A stretch of 64,000 bases of DNA, from contig NC_060250.1 of the NCBI RefSeq assembly GCF_921293095.1, positions 114,834,629 through 114,898,628 on the forward strand. Reading direction: 5' to 3'. Below are positions 23,521 to 35,710 of this stretch, one piece after another (the stretch's first letter is position 1; every line of letters begins with the position of its first letter). Made by a program: the position numbers and the translations under genes. The notes under the pieces were generated by a model. That model made no database searches. It was not told the DNA's origin and saw only the letters and a list, made by a program, of their open reading frames with translations. This stretch comes from Ischnura elegans (lineage: Eukaryota > Arthropoda > Insecta > Odonata > Coenagrionidae).

Positions 23521-23852
23521 TGCCACAACAACCGGTTTAGTAGGATATTTTTTTTTCGAGAAAGAGTTAATCGCTTATGCATTCCTAGAGCATGTAGTCG
23601 TAACGAAAAGACACTGGAGCGAGCAGATACTGAATACACTTAAACCTAATGAGTGAATCTGTTGACAGAAGCAATGGAAACTCGGCCACCGCACACTTGA
23701 CCAGATGACCTGAAAATCTTGCTATTCCAAAGCCAGATCCTGAGTGACTCTTCAGGGTAAAATCGCAATGGGATGGCAAAAGTAATATGAAAGCTACTAA
23801 TCACTCACACCATGAGCCGCAATTCTGGATCGATTCAAGGATGTTCCGATTA

Positions 23853-23970
23853 GTGATGGAAAATGTCGGTCAAAATCGATTTTTCGGGCAATCGATACTT
23901 CATCGAAATAAAAAGATCGACTTTTCAACATAAATCGAAATTTGAACCGAAATATCGATCAATCGAATAA
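23853..23970 (+). mobile_element. Possible hAT-like left-end fragment
   Basis: TAGTGATGGAAAATGTCGG followed by many AATCGA/TCGAT words resembles the left ends of the TAG(G/A)GATGG elements elsewhere in this window. No matching right end was found within 700 bp, so at most this is a fragment. Confidence 0.4.
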
Positions 23971-25601
23971 AAGGACGGTTATTTTTTTTTTAATTTTGTG
24001 CAAAAACATATTTATTATACACTCGAAATAGATACTAGAAATAGAATTATTGAGATATTCTTGCGGGACAGTATGATAGACCGCGAAGACCAACACCACC
24101 TATTCTCCGTCCACTTCAAATTTCACGAGGGTATTATTTCTAGACGGAAGAGATTAGTCACGATGCGGGGGGTGGAAAATTTAGACGAAGAGTGGAGCAC
24201 AGGGGTTGCTCACAGCAATGACGGAGGAAGAGTCGTTAGGAAAGGTCTTGAGGCGACACGAGTACGGAGTGTGATAAGAGGTTGAATTTTGGAGGCACCG
24301 ATGGTAGTGGCTCACAAAAAAGGGGTCAGTCAGGAGTATGGGGCGAATTCCCTCTTGATAATCGCTCAAAAATATGAAAATGGAGCAGGAAAGCTTGCGA
24401 AATTCAAAAGTTTCTGCTTTTATTTTTTTTTCTTTCTTTCTTCTAGTACCGTAGAAACCCTATGCATCACTTATAATATAACTGCGCAGCGGGATTTTGG
24501 CCTGGCGGAAAATTTGGCACAGAGATTCTGCCAAAATATGAACACACATATTCACCTTAACGTGGGCTAGATGAATTTCCAGTGGTTTTCATAATTGATT
24601 ACCCACCCGGGAATGAATCGATTTCCTGCATGTACCAGTAGTTAGCTTATAAGTTCTTTTGAAAAGGTTTTCGAAAACGAAAAATCAAAACTGCTATATT
24701 GCTCATTTAAAAAAAAAATTACTTAACTTTTACTATAAAATTGAATTAATTTCCTCGGTAACCATTGAGAATTAATTGGAAGATACCATCACCAGAAAGA
24801 TGACTCTACCAACAGTACTTAGAAGTTAGTAGTAAGCAGTGAAAATACACTGATTCTGTGAGCTAAAGACGGACACCTTGTGCAGGATATCATAGAAAGA
24901 AAAATGACCTGTCACTTATTAGGGGCTGATTATTATCAATCCGGAATTATGATGAGGAAAAGTTCTATCGGTAACCAAGTGTAAAAATTGGATGAAAATC
25001 AAGAAGGAGCGATGAACAGCGAAGAAAACAAAATGCGGAAAACCTTGACAAGACTGATGGGATGAGGATACTGGTGAAGCATATTAATGGGAGATAGGGT
25101 GAGCATATGAAAAAGACGTTATGGAGACAGGGTGAAGCGAAATGAGCAATTGAATTCCGCAAAAAAAACCTTGTCAAATTCTTAACGCCACCCACCTTAA
25201 ATTTTTCCTTGGAAAGAATTTGAGGCAAGTGACGTAGTGAAGCGAAGGATATAATTGAAATGATTAAGGCGAAAGAAGCCGTAGTTGAGTCCGAAATGAG
25301 AATTGAGACGCGTAGACAGAAGAAATATGTAATTTAAATAACATCTCCCGTAAAGGGTGTTAGAATGAAATACTTACGATCTTACGATCCTATAATATTA
25401 ATCTGAGAACGGCCAGCCACTATCATTCTCTAAGCGCATGAAAGTTTGACCAATTTCCAATACTGTAATCAAGGAAAATATTTCCATGAACCAACATAAC
25501 ATGTGAATGACTTTTCATCGGCAAACCCGAAGTTAAATATTAAAAGATATAATTACAATTTTTCACCTCCGTGTAAGTTTCAACAATTTCCTGCCCAAAT
25601 C

Positions 25602-25892
25602 ATTGGCGAACTGGAGAAGAATGATAAAAATACAGTTGACGGAAAGGAGGAGGAAAGAAGAAGTGCTGGACATGGTGGGCGACGAGAGGCAGCTTCTAAA
25701 TGAGATACGGAGGAGACAGAAGGTATGGATGGAGCGAGTACTTGGCAGGGAGGGGATGTTGAAAACAATGTTAGAGGGAAGAATGTTGGGTAAATGAGGA
25801 AGAGGAAGGAAGAGAACAGTTTTCTAGATAGAGTGAAAGGGAGTAGGCCTTATATTGACTTGAAGAGGGATGTCCATGAAAGGAAGGTATAC
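25602..25892 (+). pseudogene. RTE-like LINE C-terminus
   Basis: Reads RRRKEEVLDMVGDERQLLNE, then IRRRQKVWMERVLGREGML and a stretch rich in G, R and K, then a stop. This is the typical end of RTE-type polyproteins. It is the close relative of 13110-13390. The expected 3' tail (ACATACCTTAATTGGTAGAATGC) is displaced to 26157-26185 by the hairpin element inserted at 25893. Confidence 0.75.
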
Positions 25893-26077
25893 TGAAATGA
25901 AAAATTAACAACCTTGTTAACTTTTCACTGGAAATTTTTATTGGTACGACGCGTTTCAACGCTTAGGCGTCATTTTCAAGTACGCATATGTTTGCATTAC
26001 ATGTACCATTTGAAACGCGCCGTACCAATAAAAATTTCCAGTGAAAAGTTACCAAGGTTGTTTATTTTTCATTGCAA
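25893..26077. repeat. Foldback (Penelope-LTR-like) inserted in RTE end
   Basis: Arms of about 67 bp (25893-25959 and 26010-26077) are near-perfect reverse complements, with about five mismatches, and share AACTTTTCACTGGAAATTTT. The loop region reads, on the minus strand, CTTGAAAATGACGCCTAAGCG then GTTGAAACGCG, a word pattern common in inverted-repeat parts of Penelope-like elements. The stretch up to about 26125 separates two pieces of an RTE end; GGTATACTG before and GGCATACTG after could be a 9-bp target duplication with one mismatch. Confidence 0.72.
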
Positions 26078-26185
26078 CATGGATTTTCACAAGCTAAAGC
26101 CGAATCGATTGATTTCGGAAGGCATACTGCCAATATACTACTTAAAAACACAATGCAAACATACCTTAATTGGTAGAATGCTATA

Positions 26186-27732
26186 ACAATAATTATTGGA
26201 GAAAAATATCTCGAATTAGAATAAGACGTGGCTACTCGCAGCATTCCAGGAAAATACATTGAGGAGGAAAATTAAATATAGGTCATCAGTGGGCTTCATC
26301 TACGAAGGAAGAGCACGTAGCATGACTTGACGAATATTTTCGCAAAATAAAAATAGTTTTATGCATAATTGGAACAGCGTTTCATCATCATGGAATTAGA
26401 GGGTAAAATAGGTCGATATGAGAGTCTGACCTTGCCAATCTTGTAGACCCAATTTCTTTTCGCTCCGGAAAATACATCGATGGCATCTCCTCTTGGAGCG
26501 AAGACTGTCTTTAATAAGATAGCTCGTGAAGGATGTCTATAATATGATATAGTGATTCGACTGGGCTGGAATGATGGATGTTAAAAACGTAAAGGACAGT
26601 AATGCAAATCTTTCATGTGACACTAAAACATATTTACGGTAGTTTCAAGGATTATCATCAAGTATAAATTCCGCTATTAAAATCAAAATTCAAAATTAAA
26701 CATCAAATCATAAATATTTACTAATAAACGCGCGCAATCATTCAGCAAGCGATAAAAACCAGTTGTAAATTAGAAAAAGTAACTTTCGAAACTAAATTTA
26801 ACATTAATCACATTTCACTATTTCACGGGCAGTATAGGACTGACATCCGTTCTTTAGTTTAATATCTGAAATGTAGGTTAAACTAGATTCAAGTATGGGT
26901 GTCGTCTACATGATGCACATAATTTTCAATCGAGATATCAATTTTTTAAATATTATTAGATAAAATCATCCCTTCCTGAAGCATAACGACTCTTATACTT
27001 ATTATGGCTTATTTTTCTGAGATAACGTATTCACGTACTGCTATCTCTGTCATTTATATTTTATCATGGATGAATTATTGCATTTTAAGTGGCCGTCAAA
27101 GTTAAATTAAGAAAGGATGAAATCGCAATAAATTAAAGGAACTCAGTAGATGAAAGGGAAAAATGAGTAACGATTAAAATAATTCTTCCCCATTCAGCCA
27201 TTCTCTCGTAAGTTTAAAACAAGGGCACGCGAAATTGCCGCCTCCATTTCATAAGTTGGTCGTTTACGTGGTGATGTCGTTATAGCTTTGCTTCCATTAC
27301 TGGATGAGGAAGAACCTGTCACCGAGGGAAGAAATCGCTAGCAGGAGTGTAAACAGAAAATAAACAAACGAGACCCGCTCGGTATGAACTCGCAACGTCA
27401 TCAACTTATCTGCGAAAGGGCTTAGGCCGGTCAATTTACGTAGCGAGTGAAATCCTTCACACCACGATTTTTGGAGTTCGGACGTCAAAATCGACCCTGC
27501 AACATCTGCAACCCCGAAAACCAACATATAACCTCCTTCGGTTATAATTGGTTACCGTGCCTTACCATGCACTACTTCAGTACCTCTTCCGTACTTCAAT
27601 ATTCATCCACATACTACCCCACAAGCCGCCTAAAAACGCATGTGGACATCAAGTGTAAAAACGCGTGTGGAGGGGGTATTAGGACATCAGCCGTTACGTA
27701 TAAGAAGCAAGTGCTCAAACAAAATTGCACCT
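26186..27732. other. Intergenic, nothing recognised
   Basis: A 95-codon plus-strand frame at 27447 has no motif and overlaps a minus-strand frame of similar length. No delimited repeats seen. Confidence 0.35.
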
Positions 27733-27962
27733 AGTTTTTATTGAAGTCTTCCATCGTGCGGGGGAAAACGAATTCCATGCCTAACTGTTGGCCAAAATAT
27801 CTCTCTTAATTTATCGCTTCTGTCGTGCCTGGAAGTATAGTGGGGCTCTAATATTATGTTCTCCGTGTCGCTCTTAAAGACATCTATTCTCAATTGCGGA
27901 AGCAATCTAAGCCTAGCGCGTAGCCTCCTTGTTTCTAGCTAGTCTAATAATATTCTGTACCA
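27733..27962 (-). pseudogene. Jockey/CR1-like LINE C-terminal end
   Basis: On the minus strand RLRLLPQLRIDVFKSDTENI is followed by LEPHYTSRHDRSDKLREIFW and RFPPHDGRLQ, then a stop at about 27733. This is the end of a LINE polymerase of the same type as at 44570-44940, whose tail reads RTPLYFQVRQ and FFPRTIKF. Only the last ~75 codons are left. Confidence 0.75.
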
Positions 27963-29910
27963 CTGTGCGTCCCAACAAAAGACTCAAAAGGCGACATTTA
28001 TAGTATCTAATTTATTTTCAAGTTTGTAATTATTATCTTTTCAAATCATTTTCCCGTAAGACAATGGGTTGCGAAAAAGTGAATAAATAGAGATGGGGAG
28101 CAATCCGAAAAAATAATTTTTTATTGCAGTGGACGTAAAGGGTTGAATTATTAGCGTAGGGGATACAGAAGACGGCTTTAAGCCCTCCTCCCTTTCCTAT
28201 CACCCCCTCCCCCCGATTACTCCTTCGCGTATATAACGCATTTGTGATCGTATAAGTCACTCGCTCCATGGGAACTGGGGCGGAAGGGCTATAAATAGGA
28301 CGACACATCCCTTTAAAGAAGACGATATGGGGGAGGGAAGCAACACACGGAGCGCTGATCCAATTAATGCGAGCGAAGCATAAACATTCTCTCGTCTTAC
28401 AAGAAAGGAGTGAATCTATAAGACAGCCGGGGGACCGTGAGAGACGAGACGCAAAATAACCGGGCGATCCACTTCATGATGTCCAAACCATATTTAAGTT
28501 CCCCTTTTTCTAAACGATGTGCTAACGTAAAGTGTATAATGTTGAGTATATAATAATATAACATCTGATTATATAATAGATGGCGCGATAGTTGAAAAAT
28601 TGCAGTGTCAATCTTGAATGTCTTCTGGATTATTTGACAATACGTTTTTGCCAGACACGCAGGTACTCTTTGATGTGAAATCCTATGCAAGTATACCTGT
28701 ACCCTGTCTATCGATTTGTTCTGTTACCTCTTGCCAATAACCTGAAAAGACGAAACCGGTAGTTTTTTTCAATAAATGCTGCGTGAAATGTAAAAAAAAT
28801 ATATTTGGGGTCCCCATTCCATAAAGTGAGCTCGCAGATCATTTATTAGACATTCATTAGTTGAAATCACTCTGGGATGATGAAATTATGCTCACGCGCC
28901 TTTTACACCGACATATTGACCTTCCTATGGAACATCGCACTTTTGAACTTTATCGTACAAAAGTTAGTTAGCCCTTATCATCATTAGTCTAATAGGAATG
29001 AGAACATGAGCCCTTCAATTGAAATCTGCAATAAAATGAGATTTCCTTTGAAAAAAATCATAGATATTCATTGTGGAGTTGATGTTAGTTACATCATTGA
29101 TTTTTTCCACTTAGCCCAGGGATTTTAACCATGATTGGCTAGCCAATCTTAATCATCGAAGTAAGCCCCATTCCAAGCCAAAGGAATTTATTTTTTAAAG
29201 AAACGTAATTATATTTTCCTTCACAGTATTTAGAGAGGCACAGGCTAACCTCTTTAAACTCAAATGAACAGTTACTATGAGGACATGATCATATAATTTT
29301 CATGCACGCCAAGGAGGGGTAAGGAGCCATACATTATTTCGCAGAATGAAGAAAATTATTTCCGAATATCCTCCGGTGCGATGGCTTAACTAACGTCAAT
29401 GTGAAAACATAAAGCGGAGAAAAGCCTCTCAGCTTTTTCTGGGCTGATTTGCTATATTATCACTGGCAGGATCTTTCTACACCATGCTCTCTTTTTCCAG
29501 GAAACATTCCATAAAATACTTCTAAATAAGAGAAATATCGATCAATTTTACCAAATACAACAATGAAAAATCACTTTTTAAATATACAGTACGTAAATTA
29601 TTTCCATCAATCAATTCAATTCTTAGCGATAATTAAAAATGAAAATAAAATAAATTAGCGCACAGAATAAGTGCGAAAAATTTCATTTGGAATCAAAAAT
29701 AACCATTCCCCGAAATGGTGACTTGGCAGCTTTACTATCAGCAAAACTGAGCATAGGCACAGGTCCGGAACTATAGGCTGGGTTAGGAGGGCACGTACCC
29801 CGTGAGGCAGATTTCACGGGGCGGCAAAATTTGAAAAGTTTATTTGAAAAATTTATATTTTTTTCTAAATTATGACACCACGATAAATATTGTTACTGAG
29901 GCTTCCGCGT
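27963..29910. other. Intergenic, nothing firmly recognised
   Basis: No supported gene. Around 29775-29830 a GC-rich hairpin-like patch (CCCCGTGA...TCACGGGG) occurs, possibly the end of a DNA element whose partner was not found. Confidence 0.35.
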
Positions 29911-29914
29911 TGAT

Positions 29915-30120
29915 TAAATTCATAGTTACTTTTCGGGTCAATGCCGCGTCGGCTCATTTTTGGTGGACGAAAGTTTGGGACGTATTCCAGCTGCCGTGTT
30001 CAGGTCGAAAGACCGAAGACGAAGCTGGAATACGCCCGAAACTGTCGTCCACCAAAATGAGTCGAAGTGGCACTAACGCGAAAAACAATTATCCACAGTC
30101 AACATTGTTTGATTTTATTT
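29915..30120. mobile_element. Penelope-like inverted-repeat/LTR-like segment
   Basis: The arms 29949-29992 and 30022-30066 are inverted repeats (CTCATTTTTGGTGGACGAAA and its complement around CGTCCACCAAAATGAG), enclosing GGTCGAAAGACC. The right part, from CGCCCGAAACTGTC through GAGTCGA to the TTATCCACA-type tail, matches the non-coding tail of the Penelope-like copy at 3195-3260. So this is probably a solo terminal segment of the same family, with no coding part. Confidence 0.65.
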
Positions 30121-31186
30121 GGTTTTGTTGCACATTTTATCAACTTTATTACGCGAACAATGCACACCAAATTATTTTCTCCATAATGCGATACAGCACA
30201 ATAATTAACGCAACTCATGGATCTGGAGTGAGTGCTTCACAGTCATGTACTACTGTTATGAAGTATTTGCCTCGCTCAGCAGCGTGGTCGGGAGCTCGAA
30301 AATAGTGTATTTTAGTCTATTAATATCAGCATTTTTCAATTAACTGCATTAATGTAAGTGTGAATTAATATGCGAAAATGTATTAATATAAGTGTTAAAA
30401 ACAAGCGTAAAACTTAATAATAACACTTCTTAATAGCATACATACGGTGTGTAATATCAACGAAGGGATTTCAAAAAATAGCTTATGGAGGTATTATATT
30501 CTAGTGGTGGGATTGGGGGTTAAGAGAAGAGATGGGGAAGCCAAATGATCATGGCCCCCCTGACGAAACTATCAGTTCCGATCCTGCATAGGCAAAATTT
30601 TTATGCACGCCTATCAGGGATTGGGGCACACTTTTTTCGCAGAAAGGAAACAATTATTTTTCTCCGGAAAAAAAAAGAAAGCCGCGAAAAGCACCAGCAA
30701 GCAGGGCTTGCGGCTACGGAATGTCGACTTCTTCTCCATGTCCTCATCCTCTTTCCGCTGTCTAGTACATCCGAAGGCGAGGCGACCCGGAAGCGAGCAA
30801 AATGGACACGAGGAAACACGACAACCGCATCAAGAGCGCCAACAACCCCAGACCCACCGCTCGAGTTCCACCTCTTATGGACAGACGCAGATGACTGCGG
30901 ATCAAAACGCATTTCCAGCAAGCGCTTCGATTCATGTGGTTGATATGTATGTACATACACTTACTAGCAAACACAGAGAGAGAAATCCTCGAGAAGTCAC
31001 CGTTTGTAGGAACATTTCCTCTCGCTTCAATGTCAACGTCAATTGTACGATTGTGTTGCGGTTCAATGTGATCAAGACAGTCTTGTTGTCTGTGACAGAT
31101 GAGTGATGACAAATAAGCAAAATATTTCCTTTCATTTAACATGATGAAATTTTCAAGGTTAAGCTGGCATTAGCATGTGCTGAAAC
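30121..31186. other. GC-richer patch, no supported gene
   Basis: Frames of 119-167 codons overlap on both strands between 30545 and 31142. They have different phases, no shared motif and no credible splice sites, and no known family is recognisable, so none is called. Confidence 0.35.
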
Positions 31187-31194
31187 CTTAGCTA

Positions 31195-31466
31195 CAATGG
31201 CGGATACAGATGGGGGGCGAAGTGGGCGCCACCCCCGCCCTCCCCCCCACTGTGGGGCCGCCCGTATTGCCAAACATTGCAGAACCATAATTTTAACTTT
31301 TTTATATCATAAGATAGCATTGTCTTGTATTTTAACATAATCACTTTAATTAAAACCTTCTTTAACTTTGTATGTAACTTGATTATTTTTTATTACGATA
31401 AAATTAAAGATAACAACTCAAGGTATCTTTTGCGCCCCCCCTTGAGTTTTTCTATATCCGGTACTG
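31195..31466. mobile_element. hAT-like MITE (CARTRSCGGATAYAG ends)
   Basis: A 272-bp element with ends CAATGGCGGATACAG and CTATATCCGGTACTG, a 15-bp inverted repeat with four mismatches. Flanking 8-mers CTTAGCTA (31187-31194) and CTTAGCCA (31467-31474) match at seven of eight positions. C- and G-rich runs lie just inside each end. No coding capacity. Confidence 0.85.
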
Positions 31467-31474
31467 CTTAGCCA

Positions 31475-32739
31475 GTCGAAATAAAAGAGTGTGGAAAGAA
31501 GGCCATAAGAAATAAAACAAGTGATTTCTGTATGTTAAATATAAACAATTTCCACAGAAATACGTCGGAAACTGTATTTTTTATCAAAAATGTTTCCTGC
31601 CGAGCGCAAAGTGCACTCGAGTTTGAATCTCCGTAAAAATTACTTTAACGTGAGATCATATAGTTCACTGCATCACAATTTTGCTTGATTTTGGGTCAAA
31701 AATGGTATTACGTTGCTTTAAAACTTTAAGCGTTATTTTTATTTCCGTAAGATCATGAAAAGTGTTGATTGTTCGGGGTAGTTCAAGAAGGGGTCATTTT
31801 TATTTTTTTCAAAAATTCGCTGCAATATCACGTCCAATTTTAAACCCATGACAGTGCATCGGACGGCAGAAAAAAGTTTCTGACGGCACTTTTTGGATGG
31901 TTAAAACATTAATGGTGAAATAAATACTGGAAATGTAACATACTAATTTAAAATTCATGTCTGAGAATCTAATAGTTGCTATTTGTTCTCATCAGCAGCG
32001 CATTACCAATTTATACTGCAATGTCAGGAAAAGCAAGCGGTTGATCTTATGTCGTCTTGACGTCATGAGGCGATGCATCCATGGTCAAGTTGAGAATAAC
32101 GGAGTAATCCTGATTTCCAATGAGTTCGGCTCGTACTTTTGAATAAAGTGTGAATTTGCGAAGTCATTCCTAAGCTATACTCCCTAAATGCGAATGAATT
32201 ACCCCTCAGTTCGCTGAAGAATAACAGAATCGTAGGTACTCATCATAAAATTCTGGAATAACTTCGCATAACCGCAACAATATTGACTTAATATTTTCGT
32301 CATCGTGCAATCGTCATACTTTTCGCTATAAAGCCATGAAATGACGAATTCAAAAATATTGATGCCTCGAAAAGTTTGAATTTCAATCATAATAGTCGCA
32401 TAAATATGAACTAAAAAATATTTAACCCCTAGCGTATTATATAAATTATTATAGATTTATTATAAATTTATTATAAATAAAAATAACTAGCAAATTATTA
32501 TAAATTTATTATATGCCACTGAGAGTCACAAATGATCTTACATTGATTCCTGCCAGTTTATAATATACTCAATAAAAATGACAAATCATATTCATTGTTA
32601 CCCTAAAGAAGGTATAGAAATAAACCAAAACGTTGGCCAAAAATTTGGCACTTAATTCTTAAAGACCTACACTCTTAAACGATCGATAACTAACGTTAAA
32701 AATTGAAGTTAAAAAAAAGAAAAAAAAGGTCAATACACT
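31475..32739. other. AT-rich, nothing recognised
   Basis: Contains a short ATTATTATAAATTTATTATA-type simple repeat at 32440-32515; otherwise no feature. Confidence 0.4.
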
Positions 32740-32747
32740 TGTCAGCT

Positions 32748-33042
32748 CAGGGGTGCAGCTAGGAATTAAGGCTGGGGGGTTTAGGTGTAACTAGGATGTG
32801 TGGGGGTATAGAATACCCACCAGGATAAGCGGCAGGAGCGAGATTTATAAATTGAGGAATTTTAAGATAAATGGTTCAAAATGGTAAGTTTAACGGCTTT
32901 GTGAGGGATATTTTATTAATACTTACACTATGCTATTAGTAATATCAATCCAACTAAGTAAAATGGATTAAACTTAAAAATTTCTCTGTGCTCTGGGGGG
33001 GGGGGGGGGTTTATCCCTCAAAACCCCCTCGCTGCGCCACTG
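32748..33042 (-). mobile_element. CAGTGGCG-type hAT-like MITE, perfect 8-bp duplication
   Basis: A 295-bp element with ends CAGGGGTGCAGCTAGG and CCCCCTCGCTGCGCCACTG, flanked on both sides by TGTCAGCT (32740-32747 and 33043-33050). It is the inverted relative of 18619-18929. It contains a long G run at about 32995-33010. Confidence 0.92.
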
Positions 33043-33050
33043 TGTCAGCT

Positions 33051-34690
33051 TAGTGGCAACACTGCTACCCCCCCGCATGAATTTAAAATCGCCACCGAAC
33101 AGACCCGAGCATAGCATCTATTTGGTTTGTTCAATCAAAGCCTTCACCGCCGAGCCCGTAGATAAGGAAACAAAACAGGTAAATTCACCCAATGGTTTCG
33201 TCAAAGAACCCGGAAGTGGAGTTGTGGTGGTCGGAGTGGCCATGGCCCTGGGGGGCCGGCCAGGTCGTCGACACCTCGCATGGGAATTTCGAGGGGCGAG
33301 GGGGGGGGGGGGGGGGCACAGATTGACAAAAACACGACGCCACCGAGCGCAGTGGGGTTATGGATTTTCCAAGTCGGAGAAGTGTTTTTTCCGTCAGTGG
33401 ATAGAGAGAGCATGACTGAGAGGAAAACCTCTGCTGGAAGGCAAAAAGGGCGGAGGTAGACAAGGGGGCGCCAACAATGAAAATAATGGTGGCGCCACGA
33501 CCAACAGCCATTCCCCAGCGCTTTCAAGGAGGTAGGTACGCGATTGCGCGATTCAATACAAATTAAATCCGAATATTCAGGCGTGATGGAGTGGAATTTT
33601 TCCATATTTTCATTTCAATGCACTGGACGCCATTTGTACCTGGAAGATGATGTAGTAACATTGGAACCTAGGTCGTAATAAAATGTCATAATCTTGGAAA
33701 ATTGCTAGTATTTATTTAAATCCAAATACAATACACTATCAAATTTTACAAATTACATTATTATACAAATCAAGAGCTCGCGAAGAAGAATATACGATAT
33801 TTAAATCCTTATATTATTGAGACGACACTTTTCACTGATAGTTGAAGTGCCTCAAGTGCCATTTTCTCGAAACATACGCGATTTGACTTCAATAACTGAA
33901 TTTATAAGATGATAACTTCATTATTAGAATATTAACGAGTCTAAGTTTTATTTTTGCTGAGACTCTTACAATTTAACGAATATTGTTCAGATCAACAAAA
34001 TATTTTTCTACTATTGCCACAAACCCTGTTATAAGGAGCGTCATAATATAATAATAAATATAAAAATAATCCATTATTACACAACATCCTACTTTTGGTA
34101 TTATTAGAAACTTAATGTCTTACCTTGGGTCTGTAAAACTTAATATTAATGGGGTAAAAACAGCCTAAAATAACTGCTTGCATATCGCAAAGATAAATTT
34201 GGTTTACAGCACGGATATACTCTGAATTGTCACAGCTCTATCTCAGCACAGTCTCAGCAGTAGCTCCAGTAGGCTATGAACTGATCCATCCGAATCATTC
34301 AGTCAGTCAAGACATCCTCTGTAACAAGTACCTCACTATAGCGTTCCGGCCTGTTTATAGAAAAAAAGCGAAAAATCAAATGTTACCATGAAAAAATTTC
34401 GAAAAATGAAATGAAATATTTGACAAAAAATTTTATTTATAGCTATGGGGTGTTTAGAAAAACAATTAACTGTCATCCCGAGCTTTTATTCATAAAACCC
34501 GCGACAATTTTTCATCAAAAGATATCCTATTTCATGATTCGCTGTTTGAGTAAACGACACACGTAAGTATAATGTTGAAACAACTGACTACGACACTGCA
34601 CACGCAAGAAGTTCTGCGATAATTCAAAATTTACCCATTTTTTCGTTTATTAATCCATATTTTGCGCTTATAAAATCCATATTAAAGAAG
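33051..34690. other. Intergenic; G-run and GC-rich patch
   Basis: A GC-rich patch at 33200-33520 includes an 18-base G run at 33301-33317. The frames of 108-134 codons crossing it on both strands are composition-driven. 33600-34690 is AT-rich without features. Confidence 0.35.
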
Positions 34691-34694
34691 TAAG

Positions 34695-34785
34695 CGCTTG
34701 AAGACAAGGGAGGCTCCCAGGATGCTTCTTAAGTACTCCATAGAAAGCTATCTAAATCGGAAAAATACTTAAATAACCAGCCGTA
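34695..34785 (+). pseudogene. RTE-like LINE 3' tail remnant
   Basis: The stretch GGATGCTTCTTAAGTACTCC, then AAATCGGAAAAATACTT matches the 3' tail of the RTE copies at 13330-13385. Only about 90 bp remain. Confidence 0.55.
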
Positions 34786-35470
34786 ACTGAAACTTTTAGT
34801 AATGATATCTCGTTTATATTAACTCACCCAAAAAGTGCTCGGTCCGCCAAAAAACGTATTCGCTTCTAAAAAAACAAGGGTGGATGAAAGAAAGGTTCTC
34901 GGGACTCAGGTAGGAGAGGAGGTTTTCCCTGAAAGGTAAGCAGGGAAAGCGAGTAGGGAGTTTGAAGATGTCGTATACTGCCTAGAAGCTGGGGGTGAGA
35001 GGGCATGGGATGACGAGAGAGGTCATGACCTGCAGTGGGAAAGAGAGAGAGGATTTTCAGATCGATATAATACGGTAAAGCACTCGCCTAGTTGGTGCGC
35101 GCTGTTGTGCAGTTAAAGTTGGGAATCCCTTCCGGTCACTTCCCTCATTCCTTTAAGAGCCTCCTGAATCACATTAAGGCCGGAATTGAAAGCAGGAGCG
35201 CCGAGTGCTAATTCGACGAATCAATTCCACGGTCATTTCCGACTGCAAAGATAATGCAACGATGCCAGATCTACACGAAAATAAACGTGAAAGCCTTTCA
35301 TTATCCATTACTGGCTTTCAAGTCAATTGGATGGTTATGAATTTGTCAATGATGACAGAAATATATAGATAAATTAAAACAAAAAATTGAGATGAATAGA
35401 AAGATGTCGTGGAAACTAAAGTAAAATATCTGGCGTTGGGCACTAAATATTTATTTTTATTTTCTTAACA
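34786..35470. other. Intergenic, nothing recognised
   Basis: No supported element; a purine-rich patch spans 34870-35070. Confidence 0.35.
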
Positions 35471-35710
35471 TGAGCTGAAGGAGGATTTCTTACTTTTTTG
35501 CAGCATAAAACATTATATAACGCTCATAAAATAGGAATTCTAAAGCTAATACCTAGATTTTGTCCTTAAGAGAACGATAAAGTAAGGAGAAGGTGAGCTG
35601 AAGGAGGATTTCTTACTTTTTTGCAGCATAAAACATTTTACAACGCTCATAAAATAGGAATTCTGTAGCTATTACCCACATTTTGTCCTTATGAGAACGA
35701 TAAAGTAAGG
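35471..35710. repeat. 123-bp tandem duplication, two copies
   Basis: Unit 1 (35471-35593) and unit 2 (35594-35710) both start TGAGCTGAAGGAGGATTTC and end with GAGAACGATAAAGTAAGG. They differ at only a few positions, so the duplication is fairly recent. No coding frame spans it. Confidence 0.92.

Larger units (their letters stand above)
21846..25600. other. Long intergenic stretch with weak signals
   Basis: Two low-confidence items lie here and are listed separately: a possible exon with a membrane segment (23234-23520, minus) and a hAT-like left end (23853-23970). The rest shows no delimited element. Confidence 0.35.

Noticed and set aside
30545-31142. Overlapping long frames on both strands (up to 167 codons)
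   Set aside because: They conflict with each other, show no motif, and sit in a GC-richer patch that makes stops rarer; no supporting splice sites.
33053-33605. Frames of 108-134 codons around a G-run
   Set aside because: They are driven by composition (poly-G, GGGGCC-rich) with proline or glycine runs and no recognisable domain.
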